A DNA stretch of 64,000 nt from Anaeramoeba flamelloides (lineage: Eukaryota > Metamonada > Anaeramoebidae), in assembly GCA_027625915.1 (NCBI GenBank), contig JANTQA010000047.1, forward strand, positions 4,402,001 to 4,466,000, written 5' to 3'. Below, piece by piece: positions 10,784 to 23,312 of the stretch. The translations under genes and the position numbers were made by a program. Positions within the stretch are counted from its first letter, which is position 1, and every line of letters begins with the position of its first letter. Below the pieces are notes generated by a model. That model saw only the letters and a list, made by a program, of their open reading frames with translations, had not been told where the DNA came from and did no database searches.

Positions 10784-12838
10784 TTAATTTTTGAGTAATT
10801 TTTTTTTTTTTGATTGGTTCAAATATCTATCATTTTCTAAAAAGGAACTGATCAAGTCTTGCATTGGTGCTAGTTCTTTTTTGTCGATCAGCCTATATTC
10901 TAAAATGAAATAGACAAAGTGTTTAAAGCTGGTGTTTAAGTGTGCTTCTTCTCCCAAATTAACGATTTGTTCAAAGTGGTTATGATATATATGTGCGTAG
11001 ATTCGAAAAAGTCTTCGGAAGATATTTTTGATAATTGTAGAGAAGTTTTTTGGGAATGACTCGCCTATTTTAGTTTTTTAAGAAATATTTTGGAATTTTG
11101 AAAAAAATTAATAGGTTAATTTCATTATCTTGTAATCAAATAAGCAAAAAAAGTTATTTCAAAAAATTTGTTGTCATTTCTATTATAAAAGAAATTATTT
11201 TGCTAATATTTTCATTCTCGATTTTAGGATTGTTGTTTGTTTACCAAAATATTTTTTTATTTTTAGAAATGATTGAAGCATTCTTTGAAATTACGCCTCA
11301 TGTGTAAAATTGATATGTTAATTTTTGAAGTTTGGGGATTTATTGTGAAGGATTTAGTATTAAAAAACACTCTATCGTTCCAAGATGAATTTTGAAGTGG
11401 TTAAATTTGTAACTTCTAATTCAAAAAGTGCCTGGACACTAGTTTCTAAACTAGTCACTGTCGTTAGAAGCATATTTTGGCTTGATTTAGTTTTCAAAAT
11501 TTTTCAAGTTTTTGGAAAAATTACAAATCTATCCAAAATACTCACCATAATTAAGAAATTGGTTTTTACACATGCTACTGTTAATTTTATAAATAAAATT
11601 TTCATTTAGCTTTCCAAAATATTTTACTTTCCAAGAATTAATCACATAATCGTCAAGTTCCAAATTATAAAAGGGGTTAATAATTTAAGCTTCGGAAGTA
11701 AAGGTTTGAAAAATTACATTATTAAAAAAATATTGTTTTGGAAAGCTGAATGAAAATTTTGATCCATTTATTGAGAAACAAACAGTAGTTAAGAAGGTCC
11801 TGTTTAAAAAAAAAAAAAAAAAAAAGTAGTCTTACTTAAATTTGAAGGAAAGATTTTTTCATTGTCAAGATTGTCTTCTACCCAATACATTAGCCTACTG
11901 ATGTACTGAGGTGCAGAAAGTTGCACTGGTTTTTTCACTATTTTTGGTAAAAAATAAGAAATAGCAAAATAAAAAAAAAAATTAATTTTAAGCGAAAGTC
12001 AACAATTAAACAAAGTTTTGTCAATTTCAAAAATAAAAACACTTCAATTAAACTTTCAAATCCACTATTACAACAACAACAAGCCAACGAAAATTATATA
12101 AAAGGTTTTTGCGAAATGAAGTTTCATAGGGTACAATTTTTAATTCTTTCAATTTTTAAATTATAATAAGCTTGTTATCTTAATTTTGAAAGTTGTAACT
12201 ATGGTGAAAATAGGAGAATTTTTCGAGTTTCTGAGATTTTTAAAAAAAAAAAAAATAAAATAAAGGGGAAAAGGAAACCATACCTTTAACTCCATCAGCC
12301 CAATAGTACTCATATTTTTTCCCTGCAGACATTTTAGGGCAGGTTTGCTCTGTACAGTGTTCGTGTATAGAACCATAAAACATATTTAATTGGTTATAAA
12401 AATCTACAGCTATTGTGACAAAAAGAAAAGAAAAGAAAAAAAAAAAATAAAAGATATGATCAAGAGAAGAAAAACAAGATTAAATTTTTGATATTACACG
12501 AAATTCTTTTGATTAATGCCATTCATCGAGAAGTAATGGTGTGAGTTTTTTTTTTCACAAGAAAACAAATGTGTTGGGTCTGAATAACTAATATTCCATG
12601 TAGTGTGGTATTTGGAGGATGTTCAAAGAAAGCAAAAACAACAAAAAAAAGAAAAGATCTTACTGTGTAAAGCAAACCATTCATTGATATCCTCATTCTC
12701 AGGTAGGGTAACTGCCTTCTTGAGATTACCCGAACCAAGAGAAGAGTCTGCGTATTTTTTGAGTTGGTACTGTTTTGTTCCCTCGAGTATTCTTTTTTTG
12801 GGTCGGAATGTTCCTTTTTTTTTGAAAAAGTTTTTCAT
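10784..12838 (-). CDS. MOB1-family kinase activator, four exons
   Basis: MOB1 proteins bind and activate NDR/LATS kinases in Hippo/mitotic-exit signalling. Proposed structure: complement(join(10784..11064,11836..11937,12284..12409,12664..12838)), 227 residues against about 216 for typical MOB1. Exon 1 gives FRPKKRILEGTKQYQLKKYA and TLPENEDINEW. Exon 2 gives TVDFYNQLNMFYGSIHEHC, then CPKMSAGKKYEYYWADG, with the Cys residues expected of the zinc site. Exon 3 gives KKPVQLSAPQYI and MYWVEDNLDNEKIFPSNL. Exon 4 gives ESFPKNF, RLFRIYAHIYHNHF (zinc His residues), EEAHLNTSFKHFVYF and ELAPMQDLI, followed by a Lys-rich tail. Donors are GTAAG, GTATG and GTAAG; all three acceptors end AATAG and the phases match. 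Intron 3 (11065-11835) contains a family D MITE. Identity is near certain; exact splice points are inferred. Confidence 0.9.
11575..11788. mobile_element. MITE family D, copy 1 (in MOB1 intron 3)
   Basis: The inverted terminal repeats are about 45 bp: TACTGTTAATTTTATAAATA, then TTTTCATTTAGCTTTCCAAA on the left, mirrored by TTTGGAAAGCTGAATGAAAA and a closing ACAGTA on the right. It is about 214 bp and has no coding capacity. Copies with the same ends lie at 13371-13600 and 25612-25836. Confidence 0.75.
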
Positions 12839-13370
12839 TGTTTTTGGAAATAATTTTGAAAAAAAATAGTCTTTCTAAATTGAAAAAATAATATTAGGAA
12901 GAAATAGAGAAAATTTTGAATGTCAAAATCTTTCTAATAAACTTGAAAAGTACTCAAAAATAGTGTTTATTGTTCTCAAAAGAATTTTGTAATTTTTAAA
13001 AATTATTTTATTCAAAATTTTAAATTAGAAACTTGTTTATGACAAATTGAAAAAGATGTGGTTTTACCCACAACCTTTTAAAGTATCTTTTTTTGGTTTA
13101 TTTCCTTCTCTAATCTCGTGTTGTTAAAATAGCCTGTTGCTACTTGGTAAAAACATGATTGAAAATAATAAAGCCTTGTTTCTTCTTTTCAGAAGACCAA
13201 AACATTTGTCTAACTAAGAAATCAATAACAGATAATAAGGTGGGATGATATTGGTATCGGAACGTTTTTACAATTAAAATATTAATTCTACAAAGGATAG
13301 ATCAAATTTGATAATTTTTATTCTAAAAAAAATCAAATGAATTTTTGAGACATTATTTTGAATTTGAAAA

Positions 13371-13600
13371 TGCTATTTGTTGAAAAATAAATCTAACAAA
13401 ATTTTCAATCACCTTTTCAAAAAAATCATTTAAAATCATGTAGAATTTCAATTATTTTATTCGTAAAATCATCTTAAATTATTATCATGTGTCTTTGAGA
13501 ATTGAGACTTTTGATGAACTGTTTTGTGATTCTTGTAATGATCGATTTTTTGGAAAAGCTAAATGAAAATTTTGATCTTTTTATTTTGCAATCGACCGTA
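13371..13600. mobile_element. MITE family D, copy 2
   Basis: The left end reads TGCTATTTGTTGAAAAATAA then AAAATTTTCAATCACC. The right end reads TTTTTGGAAAAGCTAAATGA, AAATTTTGATC and TTATTTTGCAATCGACCGTA, which is the degraded reverse complement. It is about 230 bp and lacks coding sequence. Confidence 0.65.
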
Positions 13601-14581
13601 ATTTGAAAAATTACAAAACTTCAGACAAAAACGATTTAGAATTGAAAATTGTTAATAAAAATGTCACTGAATTTCCCTTCACAATTTATTTTGGATTATT
13701 GGTATTTAAATTAAAAATAGGAACAATTTCACTTTATTTTCAATTTCCTGATTTCAAATAGAGAATCTACAAATTACAACCTACTTATTTGAAAACTCTA
13801 TTTTAGAAAAAAAATATTGATAAAGAAGTGAAAATGTTTTCCCATTTATAATTCAGATACCAGTAGGTTTAAAATTGTATACCGCTTTGTAGATGTTGTA
13901 TTTGAACAATAACAAAGTAAAAGTAGTGTCTTTAATTGGATCTACAACTTTTATTCTTCCAATTACTGATAAATTCAAATAAATGTTGGTAAATTTTTAC
14001 TTGATAATTCAATTTTCAAATTATTTTACAAAAGTTTGAATAACTCATTGTATTGGTTTAAGTGTTAAAAAAACTTTGTAAAATTAGATGATCTTCAAAT
14101 CATTCTTTGACAAGTCCTTTTTTCAAAGTTATAGTTCTCCAAAATTTACTAAAAATGGAAACTGAACCAAACATTTTTATCAATTTCTTTGAATAGATCA
14201 GCAATATTAGTCCTGTGAATAAAAATTGCAATATTTAAGGGATTAACGCAACCCTAGGTTCATCTCCAATAAAATTAAATATGTTGTAGTTGTGTGTAAA
14301 ATAATTTTGGTATTACATGGTTCAAAATGGTTTCTAAAAAATCTAAAAAAAATATTAAAGCATAATAAATTATTGTTCGAATGAATTTATCAAAATTAAA
14401 AATGTATTTCAAAGTTCAATAAGGAAATTTAATGAAATATCTATGAATATCATTTTTCATTGGTTCTGTCGATATTTTTGACTTTTGTCAACAGGTAATT
14501 ATTAAACTATTTGGTAACTTGAATTCATTTTTTTTCATTTGTTAATTGGAAAATAGTAATATTGCAGGTTTTATTCCAGAT

Positions 14582-14782
14582 TACAAAATCCGATTTCACT
14601 TTTAAGGTCCAAATTTTCAACGAAATTTAAGGTACAAAAAAATCTCAAATCAAACACTAAAATTCAAATTCTAGTAGAATAATTTGTAAAAAAAAATTAT
14701 TGATTTTGTGCCTTAATTTGAGATTTTTTTGTGCCTTAAATTTCATTGTAAATTTGTGCCTTAAAAGTGAAACTCGCAATAT
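14582..14782. mobile_element. MITE family A (palindromic, Tc1/mariner-like ends), copy 1
   Basis: This is a near-palindrome of about 200 bp. The left arm, TTTCACTTTTAAGGTCCAAA with CAAAAAAATCTCAAAT, is mirrored by ATTTGAGATTTTTTTGTGCC and CCTTAAAAGTGAAA. The ends are more decayed than in the 27173-27370 copy. Confidence 0.75.
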
Positions 14783-16445
14783 AAAAAATTTTTATTTTTG
14801 TCATTTATTTATTTTTTTTTATTCCTTTTTCAAATCAAAAGATTAAACTCAAATTAAAAGTCTTTCAGTATTTAATTATCCATATTTTGAACCTCTGAAA
14901 AAGTAATCTTTTTCACATTTATTGAATTTCAAATATTAACCCAATAATCATCAACATAAAAACCCAAATATTGACATATTTGTTCTCTTTTTTATAAAGA
15001 TATTTTTCACACCAATCTATTTCCAAAATATCTGGAAATAATTTTTCAATATATTATCTATTGATATATTGTTTAATGGATAAAAAAAATTGAATTTTTG
15101 AGCCACTGATCAACATTCAGCAACAAATTTTTGAAATATATTTTGCAACTTTGAAGTCTTTATTTTGATTACTAAGTGTTTAAATTTAATATAAATCTGG
15201 ATTTTTTTCAAACAATCTTGGGTTTTTTAAGAATACAAGATTATTTTTTTAATTTACAAGATCAACAAAGGTACACTTTTTCTAATCAAAAATTTAGAGA
15301 AATTTGGAACAAGGGACCTTAAAGTGATTTAAATTCAATAAGCAACATATATAAAAGTTGGACTTTACTGTTGTAGAAGATAATAAAGTAATAATAGATT
15401 TTTTAACTTAAATTGCTAAATATCTTCAAAAAAATTTTTGATCAAAAATTTCTTATTAACTCATAAGGCTTTATCCAAAGTGGACTTATCAGAAAGTGAA
15501 ATAATTCTGAAGAGATTAATTGTTTTAAGTAAAATAATTTGTTCATTCTTGATTTTATTATGCTAAATGAAGAAATTTTTATGAACTTTTACTATTTTTT
15601 TCAATCCCCCCATACAACTTTCACTCAAAATTATCTTTGCCTTTCTTATATTTTTCATCATTTAAAGATTTTACAAGTAAAAAAAAACAGAAAAATAATT
15701 TTTCAAAGATGGAAATATTTTTTAGAGGAAAAAAATAAACAAGTGATTTTTTTTTTAACTTGTAATTTACTTCTTAACGCTCTTTTCATACTAATTCAAA
15801 ATTTTAAATTAACTCCTATTCCAGTATTTTATATTTAAAAACTCAATATAATGGAAAAAAAAATGAGAAAAATAAGAAAAAAATTCTGTAATTGTATTTC
15901 AATACAGATAAAATACATCACGGGGTAAATCAATACTTCTATTTAAAATATAAATAAATTATTTTTCAAAAAAAAGGGTACACATCTCAAATCGCCAATA
16001 CAATCAAATTTGATTGTTCATAAGATAATTCCTTATTGGTGATTTTCATTTGAATTATTCATTTTTTCATTTTTTCATTTTTTGTTTTTTTTATTTTTGG
16101 ATATTGAACAGTTGGAAAATGAAAAAGTAAGATAGGAAGAAACCAATTTGGAAATAATATACCTGTGTATAAATGGAAACAGTTTAAGTTTGATTTCGAA
16201 TGGGCAAGAAATAGGAATTAAGAAAGACCATTATTGGATTGATACATGGAACAAAGAAAAGAGAAATAAAGAAAAAACATTTCCAACAAAATACCAGATG
16301 AATTGCGGCTTTATATGAAATATGAGACTTTAAAGAACAAAAGTTTGATGTGTAACCAATTATAAATAAAATGTTGAGAACTTTTTCCCAATTCGCCTTG
16401 TTCAAAGGTTTTTATTGGGTTAATAATTTTTTTCATTACAATTTA

Positions 16446-16672
16446 CAAAACGAGATTTCTCATTTCAAATAAAAGGGCACACCAATTTTTAAAATATTGA
16501 ATTTTAATTTTTATTGTTTTGTTTTAATGAGTTTTAACCATACAGTTGAGTGTTTTTTTATGTTTTAAAGCGTTTCTTAGATTTTAGAATGATACTACAA
16601 TTAATTTGATTCATTGATGAATAATTCTTAAAATTTTTTGTGCCCTTTTATTTGAAAAAGAGTTTAATTTTG
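16446..16672. mobile_element. Inverted-repeat element, family G
   Basis: CATTTCAAATAAAAGGGCAC near the left end is mirrored by GTGCCCTTTTATTTGAAA near the right end, with further symmetry in the flanking AT-rich bases. It is about 225 bp and non-coding. No other full copy was noticed in the window. Confidence 0.6.
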
Positions 16673-17613
16673 AGTCTTAAGGACTACTTTTCCACACACG
16701 GTGATGTTTAAGTTATAGTGTAATTAACCTTTCATTTTTAAACAATAATTTTTATTCCGAAGAAATTTTATACAAAAATTACTTGTTTCCAAGTTAAAAC
16801 CAACAGAAAAAAAAAAAAAAAAATACCAAATTGATCTTTGATTGAAAGTTTTTAAAAAAAATACTTTATGGGGGTTTCAATTACAAGTCTAAAGATGTAT
16901 ACATTTTAAACTTATAAAAGAAACTGTAAAAAATATCTAGAACAGTTTGCAAATTAAATTATGTTTATAGATTTGATATGGAAATTTTAAAATATCAAAA
17001 TCAAATATAGATAGGATTTAGTTTATTAAAATCCATGCATTTTCTAAGAATTTATATAACTTCGAAAAGAAATTCTCAATGTGGAAATTTATTGGAGATG
17101 ATTAAACTTTTCCAAGAACGTTTTTATCAACAATTTCAGCATTTTCACCTGAAAACATCCTCCTTAAGTTAAAAATTAAAAAAATATTGTAAAATTGAAA
17201 AGATTTCTTATAGGAAAAAAAATACTTGAAATTTCTCAACTCTAACTTCAAGAGCCTTTGATATTAATAATTTTGTTTGAATGGTATTTTTAAACAAACC
17301 TCTCACGATAAAAGATGTCTCTCTGCAAAAAAAGAATTTTTACAAAGAAGACAAAATGGAAATGTTACGAGATTTCGTTTCGCCTCTGATCACTAAAAAG
17401 TTTTAACAAAACTACACCTACAAGTCTAACTAAAAAAAAAAATTATAGAAAATGATTTTTTCTTGACAAACGAGAAACAGTCTGAAAATGGGATGGTTAA
17501 AAATTATTTTTCTTGTAACACAGAAAAAATATAAATAAAAAACATTTTTTTATAATTGCAAATTTTCGCAAATAATTTTCATTTTTTTCGAATAAAACTT
17601 TATTAATTATAAA

Positions 17614-18189
17614 ATGACCGAATACAAAATTGTGGTAGTAGGAGGTGGTGGTGTTGGAAAATCAGCCCTGACAATTCAATTGGTACAAAACCATTTTGTT
17701 GATGTCTACGATCCAACAATTGAAGACTCGTATCGAAGACAGGTTGTAATTGACGAGGAAACCTGCTTGTTAGATATTCTCGACACCGCTGGACAAGAGG
17801 AATACTCTGCGATGAGGGACTCGTATATGCGAGAAGGTGAAGGCTTTTTAGTTGTATATGCAATCAACTCAAGAAACTCATTTGACGAAGTTTCAAGCTT
17901 TAGGGAGCAGATCACACAAGCAAAAGACTCTGACGAAGTCCCAATGATGATCGTGGGAAACAAAAACGATCTTGAAAACGAAAGACAAGTCTCACAAGGC
18001 GAAGGCACAGATTTGGCCAAGAGCTTCAATTGCCCATTTATCGAAACCTCTGCCAAGACAAGAACAAACGTTGAAGAATCCTTCTTTGGCTTGGTTCGAG
18101 AAATTAGAAAAGTAAAATTTGGCATAAACGAAGAAAAAAAAGGAAAAAAAGAAAAAAAGGGAGGAAGAAAATGGTGCAAGATGATGTAA
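17614..18189 (+). CDS. Ras-family small GTPase, intronless
   Basis: A 191-residue protein very close to canonical Ras. Ras cycles between GDP and GTP at membranes and relays signals to effectors. The P-loop GGGGVGKS covers residues 10-17 with Gly12 and Gly13 kept and Ala11 replaced by Gly. The effector loop YDPTIEDSY (32-40) is exact. [11 protein letters not shown] (57-67) keeps Gln61. The base-specificity motifs NKND (116-119) and ETSAK (144-148) are present. The C-terminus is a Lys-rich hypervariable region ending CKMM, a CaaX box for prenylation. The ATG is followed by TEYKIVVVG, so the start is certain. Everything expected of an active, switchable GTPase is present. It stands alone, with intergenic repeats on both sides. 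Confidence 0.96.
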   Translation: MTEYKIVVVGGGGVGKSALTIQLVQNHFVDVYDPTIEDSYRRQVVIDEETCLLDILDTAGQEEYSAMRDSYMREGEGFLVVYAINSRNSFDEVSSFREQITQAKDSDEVPMMIVGNKNDLENERQVSQGEGTDLAKSFNCPFIETSAKTRTNVEESFFGLVREIRKVKFGINEEKKGKKEKKGGRKWCKMM

Positions 18190-19081
18190 AAAAAGAGTCC
18201 TTTTTTGAAAACACCTTTCCTTCTTCAGTCAATCTATTTGGAATTTTTTTTTTGTTGACTTACTTTTTTTTTTTTTCTATTTCTTTTACTCGTTTCAACA
18301 GTTTGAAATTGATCTGTTCAAAAAGAATTTGTTGCTTATTTTTTCAATTCAAACTTATTTATAATTTGGGTTGTTTCCGAAATTAATTTGTTTGATATCC
18401 TAGGGGAAATATAATGTTCTTTTTTTATGATTGTGAAATTAAAATAAAAAAAAAATTTTTTTTTTCATGTTTTATGTTTACCCAAAAAAAGAAAATTAAC
18501 TTTGTTTAAAATTGTTATTAGATTTGTTATTGGAGACCAGGTTCTTTGGTTGGTTTTTTGTTTTCATTTGCAAAAATAAAAAATTAATTGATAATTTCTA
18601 ATTCTCAAAAGCAATATTTTACCCCTTAATTATTTTGACAAATCAAAGCAATGGGTTTGGTTTTTACAGGAGTAAGAGATTAGCCAGATTCAAGGGGATA
18701 AATTAATTCAAATATCTTTTTTTTGAAAATATTGAAAAGGAATAATAATCATTTTAAAAAGAAAATTTTCATGTTCCATCGATTGAGAAGATAATAATAA
18801 ATTGTCAAGGTAAGTGGTGAAATTTCATTTTTAAAGGTAGAGTTATAACGAGGAATCATAAATCTTGAAATGGCAAAAAGTTTTTTTTCACGATTAATTG
18901 GTTTTCTGTTATATAAATACTCTATGTTGACAACTTTTAACCAATTTCAAAAAGTTAATTAATGTTTTTTTTCAGATTTTGTGTATTTGAGCATCCAAAG
19001 GTAGACTTATATCCTTTGTTCAGATTTAAATTAAGATTTTGAGATTTAGTATAAATGGCAAAATTATATGAAATGATTTTA

Positions 19082-19281
19082 TAGTCAGTTTCGTTTTTAA
19101 AGCACAAACTTTCAGTGAAATTTAAGGCACAAAAAAATCTCAAATTAAAGTACAAATTTGAAAATTGTTTTTTTTACAATTTATTTTACTAAAATCTGAA
19201 TTTTGAGCCTTAATTAGAGATTTTTTTGTGTGCCTTAAATTTCCTTGAACGTTAGTACTTTAAAAGTGTAACTGACTGCAC
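19082..19281. mobile_element. MITE family A, copy 2
   Basis: The left end TAGTCAGTTTCGTTTTTAAA is mirrored by TTTAAAAGTGTAACTGACTG on the right, with the internal AAAAAAATCTCAAATTAAAG and its complement. It is about 200 bp and non-coding. Confidence 0.8.
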
Positions 19282-19595
19282 TATCGTGATAATATGACAA
19301 ATCACGATATTCTACTTGTATTTGAATTTCAAATGGGAAAAATATTCATTTCATTTTCAATTTCCTTCTTCAAATGAAGAATTTAAACTACAACCTTCTT
19401 ATTTGAAAGTATTTTTATGAAAGAGAAATCTCGATTTGACGGTTATGTAATATTTTTACCAAAAACAATACTTGTTTCAATTACGGAACAGATCAAAGAG
19501 TTTTATTGTGTTTTTCTTTTTGGTTTGGTTGTCAAACCTATGTATCCTTTTAGATCAACCTGAATAATAATAAAAAAAGATAAATAAATATTTTC

Positions 19596-19766
19596 TCAGT
19601 CAATCTTGGTGAGGATGGCTGTGTTGATTAAAAGAGCCTCGAAAACAACCAACCCTTCACCTGTTCTTAAAAGAATGTGTCCTCGGGCGAATAGATTTTT
19701 AATATTCTCGGAAAGAAGAAAGGAGTTGTTTAACTTTTCAAAAGCTTTCACAACTTCAAAACCACA
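19596..19766 (-). CDS. Possible unidentified exon or small decayed gene
   Basis: The minus strand reads 56 codons ending in TGA at 19596-19598. The translation has balanced amphipathic composition unlike the surrounding AT-rich filler; it includes EVVKAFEKLNNSFLLS, NLFARGHILLRTGEG and VVFEALLINTAILTKID. I do not recognise the family. An ATG-initiated frame just upstream (MRKKYLIIGDNVV) reaches it only through a one-base frame change, so either a tiny intron, a sequencing slip or decay is involved. The opposite-strand frame (from 19615) is less protein-like. Treat as a candidate only. Confidence 0.3.
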   Translation of the reverse strand, partial: CGFEVVKAFEKLNNSFLLSENIKNLFARGHILLRTGEGLVVFEALLINTAILTKID

Positions 19767-20539
19767 TTATCACCAATTATTAAGTATTTTTTTCTCATTG
19801 TTTTTCTTCCTCTTATTCTTCTTCTTTGAGTATCTTTGTAATGGGCAAAAAACAACTAGAGTTTAGGGGTTTTTGTTTGATTGGTTGTGAATAAGAAGGA
19901 AAAATACCCTTTATTTATTATTGGTTATTTAACATTTTGTAAAGCTAATATATCCCATTTAAAGTAAAAAAAATACCTATATTTTATATTCAAGTATACT
20001 GTTGAAATTGGTCTATTATTAGTTTGATCATAAATATTGTTTGGGATTTTTCAATTTATTAGAAAAAAATATGAAAAGAAAAAGTTTTTTTTCTCCACTA
20101 CAAACAGTATCAGATCATCAAAAAAAGTTTTTTGTCTCTCAAAACTTTCAAACACTTGAAAGACAATTTACATCTCTTGCAACCATTTTCTAACATTTTT
20201 CAAAGGGAAAGTGTTGTTAAAAGTCACAAGTCTTTGTAAAACTCAAGACATTTTTTTTCAGTTGATTTAAAAAAAATAATTTTTCATTTTTTCGATATAT
20301 TATTTTATCGAATAATTATTTAATCGTAATAATGTTGAATATCGTGTTTTTAAGATTTTTCACGATAAAGTAGGACTAATTGTGATATTTTTATAGTATC
20401 ATGAATTGATTCTTAATATCATGATGATATATCTTATCATCAAAACCTATAATTATTCTCATTTAACCGGTTAAAAAATTTTAGTCCATAATCTATGTGA
20501 ATTTTCTACTAGTTAAACGTTATTATTATTCCCCCCTGA

Positions 20540-20576
<37 letters not shown>

Positions 20577-20768
20577 AGAAATAACCAATAAGAAATTTGG
20601 AAACCAAATCGAAGAAATATATATCAAATATCTATGATGCGGATTATTCTTATTAACTTTTATTTGTTATTCGAAGGTTAATTCCAAAAAAATTAATTAA
20701 TATTTTGAAATTTTTTTTTGTTGGCTTTTGAAACAAAATATTTTCCAGTTAATATCTAAATTAATATA

Positions 20769-20967
20769 CAGTCAGTTCCACTTTAACGGCACAAATTTTC
20801 AACCTAATTCCAGTCCCACAAAAAAATCTCAAATTAAAGCAGAATATTTGAAAAATTTTTTTACACAAATTATTTCACTAGAATTTGAATTTTGTACCTT
20901 AATTTGTGATTATTTGTGTGCCTTAAATTTTTTTCAAAGATTGTGCCTTAAAAGTGGATATGGCTGT
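20769..20967. mobile_element. MITE family A, copy 3
   Basis: It begins CAGTCAGTTCCACTTTAACG directly after TA, and returns through TTGTGCCTTAAAAGTGGA with a decayed terminus. About 199 bp. Flanking TA matches Tc1/mariner target preference. Confidence 0.8.
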
Positions 20968-23312
20968 TGAAATGATTATTTTGTCTATTTGCATTCATAA
21001 GATCTGGAAATTTTTTATAGAGGCGAATTTGTCAAGAAGTTAATATCATAAAGTTTTGCTCTTTTCCAGTCAAATAAGTTCCTTTTTAGTGAAGAAATAG
21101 TATATATTCGGTGATTTTAATTCATTATTCTTCTCAAAATAAATTTTCACTTTTTCAATTTGTTCTTTTTTCCTAATTTAATCAAATTAATGTTGTATTT
21201 TTTTACTTTTTTTTTTTTAAAAAAGTAAATTTGAAAGAAAAAAAATGTGAATGTAAATTAACTATGAGAAAATTGGGGATTATATAATTCTTTTAAAATC
21301 CAAGTAATTACAATTAATAAAATTTATTGTTGAAATTTTTAATTTTCTAAAGAAATTGAGTAAAATTACAAAAAATATTTCCTGTGAATAGGGCAATAAA
21401 AAATTTTTTAACAGTTTTTTTATTTGGATTTTAGAGTTTGTTCGGGTATTTCTATTATTAATCCAAAGACTAATACAAAGTTTTATATTTCTGGTATTTT
21501 TAAACAGTCATGTCTATTTATTCTAAAAAAATGTGATTTTTTCATTTTTGGTAGGTTTATTTAAGTGATGCGGGTTTAGTTTATAATTGAAATTAAATAT
21601 TATCAGCACTCGAAGAACCAAAATATAACTAAAAATCTATTATAAATATTATTAAATAAATCGATATTGGTTCTTAAAACTATAATCACTAGTAATAATT
21701 TCCATTTTGTATATTTTTTTTGAATTTTTTTAAAAAAATACTTTTCTATTACTATAATTCTAAACCAAAATCAGTGTATTATAATTTTTAAAAATTAATA
21801 GTTTTAAACCTGATGAAAGTATTTATTTTTCCATTTTTTAATTTCAAAATTTGCTCTATTATTATTAATATCAAAACTAAGGATTGGATGTTTTAGTTTC
21901 TTTGACGTAAAGTATGTGGTATTGCAAAATATTTCAAGATTTGAGATTTAATTTGTTAAAATAATATATTTGTTTATTATTTAATTTTTCAAGCAAAAAA
22001 AAAAAGATTTTTTTAGTTAATAATATAAATTAACTGACAAATATTAAACCAATTTTTTTCAACCTAGAACTTTGGATATTGATGATTCAACCATTAAATT
22101 TGTCCCAAAATACAGATTATTTTCTAAAATTCTAGTTTTTTTACCAATATTAGGTAGACTTTTTCATTTTTGAGAACAAAAATTATAACTACTTTTACTA
22201 AAAGACATCACAACAATAAAAAATAATGTGTCTATGATCAAATAATAACTTATTTTGATTTTCAACTTCTCTATTATAGATGCTAAATCCTTAATCATTT
22301 GAAAAAAAATTCTTTAGTTTTTAATAAAAAAACATTAAACGTTTCAATAATAAAATTTGTTTGAGTCCAAGGTAGGTCATTTTTTTTTTCAAATATAAAT
22401 TATTTTTTATAATTGGCTTTTGAAAAAACAACAAGAAATAAGTGGAATAATGTACTTTAACGAATTTTTGATATATATATATATATATATGGAATAAAAA
22501 TAATATATATATATATTTAATAAAAAAAAAAAAAAGAAACCCAAATTCTTAGGGTACTATTGAGAAAAAATAACGCTGTTCATTATAATCTTATATTGAA
22601 GATCAAATAAAATTCCAATAGAAATCAATATGATTTCTCAACAATAATTTTCCACTGTTTCAATAACATTAGAATAGCGCATTTTTACAAAGTGACCATC
22701 GATCTTTCAATAAAAAAAAATATACAAATGAATTAGCTTTCAAAAAAAAAACTAAAATGAGCAAAAATACTTGAAATGTGTTCAATTTTGGAATTTCCGA
22801 AATAAAATTTTTCATCTAATAATCATTCAAACCCTTTAAACACATATAATTCACCCACTTCCAACTATGCACCTTTTCTGGGAAATGGTTTTTTATTTGT
22901 TAGATTGTCTTCTTTTACAAAAAAACCAAAATGTGTCATTTATAAAAAAGGAAAGGAAATAAAATTAAAAATTTCTACTGTTTTTATTTATTGTTATTTG
23001 AGTTCATTCAAGGTCATATAAGTAATTGAAGGGGAAAAAGAGAATACGACAATAGTTACGAAAGAAATAAATCTAAATCTAAATCTAAAAATAGAAAGAA
23101 AAGAAAATAAAGAATTGAAAATTCAAAAAACATATAAAAATGTTTTATTGAATTAAACAACAAAAAAAAAAAAAAAAAAAAAAAAAAGAGAGAGAGAGAG
23201 AAAGAAAAATCAGAAGGAAAAGTAAGAAAATGTGATCGACAATAATCTTTAAAAAAATCAAAAGAACAAATTGAATCCATTATCGAGGTAAAAATTTTGG
23301 ATGAATTATTGT

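Larger units (their letters stand above)
12839..17613. other. Intergenic stretch between MOB1 and Ras, rich in small repeats
   Basis: It contains a family D copy (13371-13600), a family A copy (14582-14782), a short family F copy on the minus strand (about 14925-14985), a repeat H copy (13690-13810) and a family G inverted repeat (16446-16672). A 99-codon frame at 15539-15838 and a 73-codon minus frame at 16184-16405 have low-complexity or unrecognised sequence. I do not call either as a gene. Confidence 0.55.
18190..23312. other. Long intergenic region with two family A MITEs and a possible short exon
   Basis: It contains family A copies at 19082-19281 and 20769-20967, a repeat H copy at about 19310-19410, a 37-A run near 20548, (AT)10 at about 22470-22490 and a 26-A run near 23161 followed by a short GA repeat. 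One minus-strand frame (19596-19766) has protein-like composition and is listed separately. Otherwise no gene was seen. Confidence 0.55.

Noticed and set aside
11098-11609. Two plus-strand frames inside MOB1 intron 3
   Set aside because: Antisense to an intron, hydrophobic low-complexity sequence, and the second overlaps the family D MITE.
15539-15838. 99-codon plus-strand frame
   Set aside because: Low-complexity Phe/Ile/Lys composition with no motif; consistent with A/T-rich filler.
16184-16405. 73-codon minus-strand frame, possibly with introns
   Set aside because: Some protein-like character, but no recognised family and no convincing exon partners.
17140-17400. Sm/LSm-like tail (FIVRGEN and following residues) on the minus strand upstream of Ras, if two small introns are assumed
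   Set aside because: The Sm1 part and N-terminus cannot be found in the space before Ras, and one donor is weak; likely chance or a decayed fragment.
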